A DNA stretch of 15,638 nucleotides from NCBI GenBank assembly GCA_025357895.1, contig JANYLL010000219.1:1-15638 (forward strand), read 5' to 3'. This DNA is from Ignavibacteriota bacterium. Its GTDB lineage: Bacteria; Bacteroidota; Ignavibacteria; Palsa-1295. Of the stretch, positions 1 through 6,285 are shown piece after piece (positions within the stretch are counted from its first letter, which is position 1; each line of letters starts with the position of its first letter). Position numbers and translations under genes: made by a program. A model generated the notes under the pieces. The model was not told the origin of the DNA, did not search any database, and saw only the letters and a list, made by a program, of their open reading frames with translations.

Positions 1-15
1 TATTTGTTTTGCCAT
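1..15 (-). CDS. possible start of a further minus-strand gene (partial, 5 codons)
   Basis: An ATG on the minus strand at 15-13 is followed by four sense codons (reading M-A-K-Q-I) before the window ends. It lies 7 bases after the stop of the LytR_C gene, which is a spacing typical of the next gene in an operon. In several Bacteroidota/Chlorobiota genomes a LytR_C-domain gene is followed by the ribosome-silencing factor rsfS, so that is a possible identity. Five residues cannot support any assignment. Confidence 0.25.
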
Positions 16-22
16 AAATATG

Positions 23-535
23 CTATTTCATTGGGCTGGTGTGTAAATAATCTTTGCCGATAACGACCGCTGCATCTACGAATGCGTTGGAATCAGGCTC
101 GTGCATGATGAGCGAGTTGCTAATACCAAGTGCATACGCTACTTTCTGCGCTGCGATAGTATCGGAAACTTTATCAATAATAAATGTATGTTCAACATTT
201 TTTTCCTTATAATTCGTCATCTCTACGACGTCAAATTGTCTTGCTCGTAAAAAATCAGTAAACGTCCGTGCCGTGTTCGGTACACCGGAGCCATTCATTA
301 CCGTAAGTTGAATATGTTCCCCTGCTCTAACAAGCATATCCGAACGTTCGCGAGTACTTGATATCGGCGGCTTCACCCACATGCGGCTGATAAACTGCCA
401 GCCCAACAGAACGACGACGGAAGTAGCCCCAAGCAAGGTGATCCAAAGAAAAAGCGAAGAGATTTTCTGGGAGCGGGTTCTGCCTTTGCGTTTTGAACGG
501 CGTTTGAATGGAAAGGATAGTGGAATTTTTGCCAA
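23..535 (-). CDS. membrane-anchored LytR_C-domain protein
   Basis: This 170-residue protein has a strongly basic N-terminal cytoplasmic tail (residues 10-24, rich in K/R). One membrane segment follows at about 27-50, then a periplasmic LytR_C domain at about 75-163. The domain is recognised from the motif LTVMNGSGV at 77-85, a central FDVVEMTNY stretch, and the closing VVIGKDY. LytR_C occurs at the C-terminus of LytR-CpsA-Psr wall-polymer ligases, but here it stands alone with no catalytic LCP domain. Its role is unknown and probably envelope-related. The start is TTG at 535-533; no in-frame ATG precedes the membrane segment, and no Shine-Dalgarno sequence is visible. It lies 18 bases after a small secreted-protein gene, so the two are probably co-transcribed. 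Domain assignment is good; function is not known. Confidence 0.8.
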   Translation of the reverse strand: MAKIPLSFPFKRRSKRKGRTRSQKISSLFLWITLLGATSVVVLLGWQFISRMWVKPPISSTRERSDMLVRAGEHIQLTVMNGSGVPNTARTFTDFLRARQFDVVEMTNYKEKNVEHTFIIDKVSDTIAAQKVAYALGISNSLIMHEPDSNAFVDAAVVIGKDYLHTSPMK

Positions 536-553
536 GTAATACGTTATAAAACG

Positions 554-1045
554 TTAGCGTATTGGAAATGGTGAATCGTAATATCCGAATGGGGAAAAGT
601 ATGAATTCGAATAAGGCATTCCGTTATACTCGATTCTCATTGAAGTATGCTCGCCCATTTTCCAGTCAAGCCTCGCGCTGGAAAGATAAATGCCATTGAT
701 ACTTTTCTGAAATGCCGAGCCAAGTGAACTATAGGGGGAATACACTGCTGAAAGATCTGCGGATATAAAAAGATCTTCGGATGCCTTATAGGCAAACGTA
801 TTTGTAAAGACTCCCAAACTTGTGGATTGACCGCCACCTGAAGTAAATGACATCGTATACGTTTGATGCATAGAAAACCGGTCCGGATCAAAAAGCCGTG
901 AGAAAAAATCATCACCATGTCCGGACATCGCTTCTAAAGTGCTTCCCGGTTTATCGTCAGTATTTACACCTTTTCCGCTGCGAAACTGAGCGCTCGCAAT
1001 TGTAGCGGTTATAGCCCAAAAAACAAGAATAAATAGCCTTTTCAT
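554..1045 (-). CDS. small secreted protein, unknown function
   Basis: The product has 163 residues. A classical signal peptide (K3-R4, a hydrophobic core, then A-S-A before Q20) predicts export to the periplasm or outer membrane. The mature part has no cysteines. It is rich in Ser, Tyr, Phe and Gly, with alternating hydrophobic and polar residues (for example LFISADLSAVYSPYSS), suggesting beta strands, perhaps a small outer-membrane or surface protein. The C-terminal third is aromatic and proline-rich and ends in SPFPIR. I recognise no family. The ATG at 1045-1043 is the natural start because it leads directly into the signal peptide. It is the first gene of the minus-strand operon with the LytR_C protein and is divergent from the epimerase gene. 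Confidence 0.7.
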   Translation of the reverse strand: MKRLFILVFWAITATIASAQFRSGKGVNTDDKPGSTLEAMSGHGDDFFSRLFDPDRFSMHQTYTMSFTSGGGQSTSLGVFTNTFAYKASEDLFISADLSAVYSPYSSLGSAFQKSINGIYLSSARLDWKMGEHTSMRIEYNGMPYSNSYFSPFGYYDSPFPIR

Positions 1046-1211
1046 ACATTAAAACATGAAATACGTTTCACTGTATATAAATCACAAAGGGGGAAAAGAA
1101 GTTTCAGAATTCCGGTTAGATTATTTACCCCGGCACATCATTGCTGGGTAAGGGAAGTTTTTGCTGTGAATAGTGTTAGTGTTATCAATTAATCTACATC
1201 TTTCATTCAAT
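1046..1211. promoter_or_regulatory. divergent intergenic region between the secreted-protein and epimerase genes
   Basis: This 166-bp region separates two divergent operons and must hold both promoters. A weak sigma70-like pair faces the epimerase: TTGCTG at 1161-1166 and TATCAA at 1183-1188, separated by 16 bases. This pair would put transcription start only slightly upstream of the TTG at 1212, which fits the shorter epimerase start. A hairpin with TTACCC (1125-1130) pairing to GGGTAA (1146-1151) lies further upstream. No strong consensus is present and no gene was seen. Confidence 0.35.
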
Positions 1212-2144
1212 TTGAACATTCTCATCACCGGCGGAGCCGGATTCATCGGATCGCATATCAGCGATGCTCTTATTGTAAGCGGGCATTCTGTTGTCGTGCT
1301 GGATAATGTATCTTCGGGAAGATTCGAGAATCTGAATCCCAAAGCTCATTTCGTAGAGGGTGATATTCGCGATAAGGCACTCATCGACCGTCTTTTTAAG
1401 GAGCATCAGTTTGATATTGTGAATCATCATGCTGCGCAGATGGACGTACGCAAAAGCGTTGCAGATCCTATCTTTGATGCAGAAACAAATATCATCGGCA
1501 CGATAAATTTATTAGAAGCTTCACGCCAGTATTTCGTAAAGAGATTTATTTTTGCTTCGACGGGCGGAGCGATCTACGGCGAGCAGGATTATTTTCCTGC
1601 GGACGAAAACCATCCTACACGCCCTGAATCACCATACGGAATAGCGAAGCGCTCAGTCGAACTCTATCTGCATTATTATTTGACTGCCCATGGATTATCG
1701 AATACGGTCTTCCGTTATGCAAATGTATATGGACCTCGTCAGGATCCTCATGGTGAAGCAGGTGTTGTTTCCATTTTTACCAATAGCTTGCTTGCAGGAA
1801 AACAATCCGTAATTTTCGGAGATGGCAAGCAGACACGTGATTATATCTATGTTGGCGACGTGGTACGAGCACATCTTTTGGCGTTAGAAAAAAACCTTGA
1901 TTCTGAAACATTCAATATTTCAACAGGTATAGAAACTGATGTAAATCAACTTTTTTCTATGCTCTCAGGAATTATTACTGATGGAAAAGCTAAAGCATCC
2001 TATTCTGAAGCTCGAAAGGGTGAGCAGAAACGAAGCGTTTGCTCTGCGGAAAAGGCAGAAAAAAATCTTGGTTGGAAGCCTGAAGTCAATCTTGAAGATG
2101 GGTTGAAGCAAACGGTCGAATATTTCAAAAAAGCACACGCTTAA
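1212..2144 (+). CDS. NAD-dependent sugar-nucleotide epimerase, UDP-glucose 4-epimerase-like
   Basis: This is an extended short-chain dehydrogenase/reductase. Counting from TTG at 1212 it has 310 residues. The dinucleotide-binding GGAGFIG lies at 7-13 and the acidic residue that would hold the NAD ribose is D31. The active site has S116-T117 and the catalytic pair Y142...K146 in SPYGIAKRS. The substrate-domain motif NVYGPRQDP is at 171-179, and GDGKQTRDYIYVGDV at 203-217 is typical of GalE-like enzymes. It probably interconverts UDP-hexoses for cell-surface glycans; the exact substrate cannot be read. GTG at 1173 would add 13 residues, but 1212 is preferred because MNILITGG matches the usual family N-terminus. 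The stop codon abuts the start of the next gene. Confidence 0.9.
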   Translation: MNILITGGAGFIGSHISDALIVSGHSVVVLDNVSSGRFENLNPKAHFVEGDIRDKALIDRLFKEHQFDIVNHHAAQMDVRKSVADPIFDAETNIIGTINLLEASRQYFVKRFIFASTGGAIYGEQDYFPADENHPTRPESPYGIAKRSVELYLHYYLTAHGLSNTVFRYANVYGPRQDPHGEAGVVSIFTNSLLAGKQSVIFGDGKQTRDYIYVGDVVRAHLLALEKNLDSETFNISTGIETDVNQLFSMLSGIITDGKAKASYSEARKGEQKRSVCSAEKAEKNLGWKPEVNLEDGLKQTVEYFKKAHA

Positions 2145-3887
2145 ATGAGTCGCTTTATTTCCGTGCTACTTCTTCTCGGATTAATCGGCTGCGCTTCGAT
2201 CCAGCCTCCGCCCGGGGGACCGGAAGATAAAACTCCGCCTGCTCTTGATACGGTAATGCCTCATCAACGACAGTTGAATGTCGAGCGTGATACGAAACTT
2301 CATTTTATTTTCAAGCAAAATATAGATCGGTCAAGTTTCATGTCATCACTCTCGCTAGTACCATATATGAGTGGATCTGTGAAATATAAATGGTCCGGAT
2401 ATGATGAAGTAGTCGTTACATTGCCGGAGCAACTTCGGGAGAATACGACATACGTAGTGAGTTTAGGCAAGGATTTGAAAACGCGCAGAGGTGGTCCACT
2501 TCCCGTACCTCTTCAAATAGTATTTTCAACCGGAAGTATTATTGATACCGGACATATATCGGGCACGATGCTTCCGCCGCTGAATTCCGGGGCTCCGACC
2601 GATCTGAGTAACGTCTCTATTTTTGCTTATGATATTACTGAGCGTTCATTAGATACGCTGCGCTTGGATAAAACACGTCCTGATTTCATTACTCAACCAA
2701 GCAACAAAGGTCTTTTTGAATTTAATGCTATGAAGGTGGGGCATTCTTACCGCATTTTCGCGCTTATAGATGAATTCCGTAATAAAGTTTTCGATCCGGG
2801 AATAGATGCTTTTGGTGTTCCTAATAAAGATATTATACTTGATACTCCTGAAAAATCAGATATACATATTCGGATGGCTCCAAAAGCCGATTTAGTAAAG
2901 CCGCAGCTTCAGGATGCGGAGATCACCGATGCCTACCATATCCGCGCACGTTTTACTGAGGCTATGGATAGTGCGTCTATCAAACCGGAAGTATTTATTT
3001 TAAAAGATTCTTCAGGCTTTACTATTCCGATATATGCAGCATATAGAGAAAATATTATACGCAAACCAGGTGTAGCAGTGTTGCTCACTTCAAAGCCCTT
3101 AGTCGTCAATAAAAATTACTCCCTCGATGTCATAAAGAGCCTTGCTCATGATCTTGCCGGCAATCCGATAAGTGATTCAACTGCGGCTGTGCATTTTTCT
3201 TCAGGTACGATACGCGATACTTTTCCTCCACCGAGATTCTTTGGGTTTGAAATTTCCGATAGCAGCAAAGGAGTGTCGCAGAACTTCGATCAGGAACTGC
3301 AATTTACCGATGCAGTCGATACAACTGCTATTGAGCAAGGTTTGCATCTTCTGGACTCATCAGGCAAAGAAACAGCATTCATTTTTAAATGGGTCGATGG
3401 AACAAAGCTGCGTGTTGTCTCAGTAGCGAATCTTTTGCCAAATACATTTTATATATTAACGTTGACAGGAAAGCTTGTCCGCTCACCACTTCCGTCCTAT
3501 GCTTTAAAAATAAAAGATACAGTATTCAAGGAAAGTTTTTTTACCGGTGATGAGCGCGAATTTGGCACGATCAGTGGAGAGATCAGCATGCCTGATAGCC
3601 TGGGGAAAAAAGATTCGGCCATGAAAATTACTATTCAATTGCTAACTTCAAATGATGTGACCTTTCGCTCCGTAACTTTGCCTATCGGCAAGCGTTCATT
3701 TATCTTTGATCATGTACCGCGCGGCAAATATCGTGTTCGGGGCTGGGTAAGTAACGATGCAGGAGGAAAATACGATACAGGCTCAATTATTCCATTTCGC
3801 TTTGGCGCTCCGAGCGGTGATTACCCGGATATGATCGATGTCAGACCGAGATGGACGGTGGAGAAAGTAAATTTTGAAATACGGTAA
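2145..3887 (+). CDS. Ig-like domain lipoprotein
   Basis: This 580-residue lipoprotein has a short signal peptide and the lipobox LIGC (C16). A low-complexity PPPGG linker follows, leading into an Ig-like domain at about 30-130 of the bacterial Ig_5 type. The sequence GCA followed by a P/G-rich tract and D-x-x-PP is a hallmark of a widespread Bacteroidota lipoprotein family. Residues 136-245 resemble a carboxypeptidase-regulatory-like fold (FALIDEFRNKVFDPG). Two further Ig-like segments follow at about 250-355 and 360-470, with a final beta domain at about 475-580. It probably sits in the outer membrane, and its function is unknown. The ATG directly follows the TAA of the epimerase with no gap, so the two are translationally coupled or at least in one operon. 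Family recognition is good; individual domain borders are estimates. Confidence 0.85.
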   Translation: MSRFISVLLLLGLIGCASIQPPPGGPEDKTPPALDTVMPHQRQLNVERDTKLHFIFKQNIDRSSFMSSLSLVPYMSGSVKYKWSGYDEVVVTLPEQLRENTTYVVSLGKDLKTRRGGPLPVPLQIVFSTGSIIDTGHISGTMLPPLNSGAPTDLSNVSIFAYDITERSLDTLRLDKTRPDFITQPSNKGLFEFNAMKVGHSYRIFALIDEFRNKVFDPGIDAFGVPNKDIILDTPEKSDIHIRMAPKADLVKPQLQDAEITDAYHIRARFTEAMDSASIKPEVFILKDSSGFTIPIYAAYRENIIRKPGVAVLLTSKPLVVNKNYSLDVIKSLAHDLAGNPISDSTAAVHFSSGTIRDTFPPPRFFGFEISDSSKGVSQNFDQELQFTDAVDTTAIEQGLHLLDSSGKETAFIFKWVDGTKLRVVSVANLLPNTFYILTLTGKLVRSPLPSYALKIKDTVFKESFFTGDEREFGTISGEISMPDSLGKKDSAMKITIQLLTSNDVTFRSVTLPIGKRSFIFDHVPRGKYRVRGWVSNDAGGKYDTGSIIPFRFGAPSGDYPDMIDVRPRWTVEKVNFEIR

Positions 3888-3901
3888 TCGTCGTTCGTTC
3901 A

Positions 3902-3948
3902 TCGTGATTCGCCAGTCGTCGGAGGAATTGACGAATGACGATTCACGA
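3902..3948. repeat. imperfect inverted repeat (19-base arms, 9-base loop)
   Basis: The left arm at 3902-3920 and the right arm at 3930-3948 pair at 16 of 19 positions around the loop GGAGGAATT. The arms are built from short ATTCG/CGAAT and GACGA units, and further partial units flank them (3888-3901 and 3949-3952). It fills most of the 82-bp gap between the Ig lipoprotein and the permease. There is no T-tract, so it is not a typical intrinsic terminator. A dispersed intergenic palindrome is more likely. Confidence 0.6.
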
Positions 3949-3969
3949 ATGAGGAATCATTAAATACAA

Positions 3970-5430
3970 ATGGAAACTCAATCACATTTAAAACGCGCGC
4001 TTACTCTTTACCCAACAACTGCCATTGTTATTGGCTCTGTTGTTGGCTCGGGGATTTTCGTGGTTCCGGTGAGCATGGCGCAAGGTCTTGGAAGTGCGCC
4101 TCTTCTGCTGCTTGTCTGGGTCGTTGCCGGTATTATTACGCTGATGGGAGCGCTTACCCAATGCGAACTTGTCGGGCAAATGCCGCGAACAGGAGGACTC
4201 TATGAATACTTTCGTGAGATTTATGGCGAGAAACTCGGCTTTCTTTATGGCTGGGCAAATTTCATGATTGCGGGGTCAGGGGCGATTGCAGCAATTGCAA
4301 TTATCTTCGCAAAATATTTTGGTGAATTTGTGACGGTTCCTCACTTGAGTGAAGCATGGGAAAAGATCCCATGTCATCTTCCTCTTCTTGGTGATATTTT
4401 TCCGTTTGCAAATATGGGAGGAAAGTGCATTGCAGCTATCATTATTATTTTTCTTACGATCATTAATATTCGTGGCGTAAAAGTTGGGGCATATCTGCAA
4501 AGTATATCTACAACTGCAAAAGTGATAGCATTACTTATTGTCACAGGCGTTGCATTCCTTGCCGGTTCGCATATTGGTTCAATTGCAAATTGGAGCGGCG
4601 TAACCGATGCCGGTGCATCTCTTAGCGGCTGGACGCTTATCGGAGCGATCGGCACTGCCATCACCGGGGCGTTCTGGGCATACGACGGTTGGGGGAATGT
4701 TGCCTATATCGGCGGAGAAGTCAAGGAGCCGACAAAAACTCTTCCAAGAGCAATTATTTTAGGAACAATAATTTTTATTTTCCTTTATATTGTTATTAAC
4801 CTTGCGTATCTTTATATCTTGCCTATCGGTAAACTTGCAACAGTACCTGACGATAGACTTGCTTCGGAAATGGTGACGGCAGTGATAGGCGGAGTTGGTG
4901 GTGCTCTCGTTGCGGGACTTATTATGCTTTCGACATTCGATACGACAAACTCTTCTATCTTGACAAATGCCAGAGTCTATTTTGCAATGGCAAGAGATAA
5001 AGTTTTTACTCCAAGAGCAGGGGTTGTTCATCCGAAATTTCAGACACCTCACATTGCACTCCTCTTACAAGGATTGTGGGCGCTGATACTTCTTTTCTCC
5101 GGCTCTTTCGGGTTGATACTTGATATGTACGTATTCGTTAATTGGCTGCTCTATGTCTTGATGGCTCTAGGAGTTTTTATTTTAAGAAGACGTGAGCCGA
5201 ATCGAGAGCGTCCCTTCAAAGTGCCGGGTTATCCAATTATTCCTGCTATATTTGTACTCTTTGCAACTTGTTATGTTGTCGTGACTCTTGTCAAAGATAT
5301 TGATGGATATAGCCGAGGTACACAGCCGATCATTTCCAGCGTAACGGGATTAGCTCTTGTATTAGCAGGGTTGCCGTTCTATTATTTTTGGAAGAATAAA
5401 GCAAAAGTTGAAAGCAAAAAAAGTAAATAA
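3970..5430 (+). CDS. APC-family amino-acid permease
   Basis: This 486-residue inner-membrane transporter has the layout of the amino acid-polyamine-organocation superfamily, with about 12 membrane segments. The unwound substrate-binding motif GSGIF is in the first helix (26-30). The intracellular motif PRTGGLYEY is at 72-80. FWAYDGW in the sixth helix (235-241) is followed by GGEVKEPTKTLPRA, resembling the LAT/SteT-type exchangers. The C-terminus is short and lysine-rich. The substrate is probably a neutral amino acid but cannot be fixed from sequence. The stop codon abuts the ATG of bshB1, so the two are probably expressed together. Upstream is a hairpin-containing gap that may carry its promoter. 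The ATG at 3970 has no properly spaced Shine-Dalgarno sequence. Confidence 0.9.
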   Translation: METQSHLKRALTLYPTTAIVIGSVVGSGIFVVPVSMAQGLGSAPLLLLVWVVAGIITLMGALTQCELVGQMPRTGGLYEYFREIYGEKLGFLYGWANFMIAGSGAIAAIAIIFAKYFGEFVTVPHLSEAWEKIPCHLPLLGDIFPFANMGGKCIAAIIIIFLTIINIRGVKVGAYLQSISTTAKVIALLIVTGVAFLAGSHIGSIANWSGVTDAGASLSGWTLIGAIGTAITGAFWAYDGWGNVAYIGGEVKEPTKTLPRAIILGTIIFIFLYIVINLAYLYILPIGKLATVPDDRLASEMVTAVIGGVGGALVAGLIMLSTFDTTNSSILTNARVYFAMARDKVFTPRAGVVHPKFQTPHIALLLQGLWALILLFSGSFGLILDMYVFVNWLLYVLMALGVFILRRREPNRERPFKVPGYPIIPAIFVLFATCYVVVTLVKDIDGYSRGTQPIISSVTGLALVLAGLPFYYFWKNKAKVESKKSK

Positions 5431-6195
5431 ATGAAACAAAGCGGCACAATAGATATCTTAGGTATAGCGGCGCATCCTGATGACGTCGAACTTTCTTGCG
5501 CAGGTACAATGCTTATGGCAAAACGCGCCGGAAAAAAAACCGGAATTCTTGATCTGACGAGGGGTGAACTTTCAACAAGAGGGACACCGGAGCTTCGGGC
5601 GAAAGAAACCGAGGAAGCATCGAAGATATTGCAGCTTGATGAGCGGGAGAATCTCGGATTAGCCGACGGTCATATTGAAGTAACTCACGAAAATATGGTA
5701 AAGCTAATTCGTCATATACGTCATCTACGTCCTATCATAATGCTGACTCCTCATAAGAATGAGCGCCATCCCGATCACGAAGCCGCATCGGAGCTTGCGC
5801 ATCAGGCGGCATTTTATGCCGGGCTTGCAAAGATTGAAACAACTGACGATAACGGCAAGAAGCAAGAACCGCATCGTCCGCTCTTAGTAATGCATTTTAT
5901 GCAAACCTATACGTTCGAGCCAAAAGTTATTATTGATATCTCTGATGTTTTCGAAGAAAGAATGAAAGCCATGAATGCGTATGATTCTCAATTCGGAAGA
6001 GGAGCTTCAGGAAGAAAACTTGAAAGCAAAGAACTGGATACGTTCTTGACTCAAAAAGGATTTTATGAATGGATCGAGGCCAGAGCACGCCATTTTGGTA
6101 TGATCATCGGTGCCGAATTTGGCGAACCGTTCTGGACCCAGGAAGCTATCGGTACGAAAGACATTTTTTCGTTAGTGACAAAAAGTATAGCTTAG
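5431..6195 (+). CDS. bshB1: bacillithiol biosynthesis deacetylase BshB1
   Basis: This is a zinc-dependent deacetylase of the PIG-L/LmbE family (254 residues). BshB removes the acetyl group from N-acetylglucosaminyl-malate, the second step of bacillithiol synthesis, in the cytoplasm. The AHPDD motif places H15 and D18 as zinc ligands and D17 as general base. RHPDH gives H113 as acid and H116 as the third zinc ligand. These lie exactly three residues downstream of the corresponding Bacillus cereus positions as I recall them. The segment RGELSTRGTPELRAKE and the closing region (YDSQFGRG, WIEARARHFG) fit BshB1 rather than general LmbE proteins. BshA and BshC are not in the window. The gene starts directly after the permease stop. 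Confidence 0.92.
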   Translation: MKQSGTIDILGIAAHPDDVELSCAGTMLMAKRAGKKTGILDLTRGELSTRGTPELRAKETEEASKILQLDERENLGLADGHIEVTHENMVKLIRHIRHLRPIIMLTPHKNERHPDHEAASELAHQAAFYAGLAKIETTDDNGKKQEPHRPLLVMHFMQTYTFEPKVIIDISDVFEERMKAMNAYDSQFGRGASGRKLESKELDTFLTQKGFYEWIEARARHFGMIIGAEFGEPFWTQEAIGTKDIFSLVTKSIA

Positions 6196-6220
6196 GTATC
6201 TTATTGTTGTCGTAAATCCA

Positions 6221-6279
6221 GTGGGACGGACTTTAGTCCGTCCGTGAAAAAGATTTGCGGACTAAGAGTCCGCCCCCAC
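6221..6279. repeat. compound palindromic repeat (two hairpins inside a larger inverted repeat), REP/MITE-like
   Basis: Hairpin 1 pairs GGACGGACT (6224-6232) perfectly with AGTCCGTCC (6235-6243). Hairpin 2 pairs GCGGACT (6257-6263) with AGTCCGC (6267-6273). The whole left half (6221-6240) is also an imperfect inverted copy of the right half (6258-6279), sharing GTGGG, CGGACT and TTAGTCCG in order, around a spacer containing GTGAAAAAGATTT. This is the layout of paired REP units or a small non-autonomous element. It sits between bshB1 and the lipoprotein operon and ends 6 bases before the lipoprotein ATG. It could also act as an attenuator or RNA stabiliser. Confidence 0.75.
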
Positions 6280-6285
6280 GTATTA

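Noticed and set aside
637..918. Long overlapping frames opposite or inside annotated genes (such as 637-918, 4374-4664, 8252-8677, 12314-12898, 13313-13861)
   Set aside because: They are out-of-frame shadows of genes with strong family or signal-peptide evidence and show no independent domain features.
6221..6279. Reading the compound palindrome as a simple intrinsic terminator for bshB1
   Set aside because: Neither hairpin is followed by a T-tract, and the two-level inverted symmetry exceeds what a terminator needs; a termination side effect is still possible.
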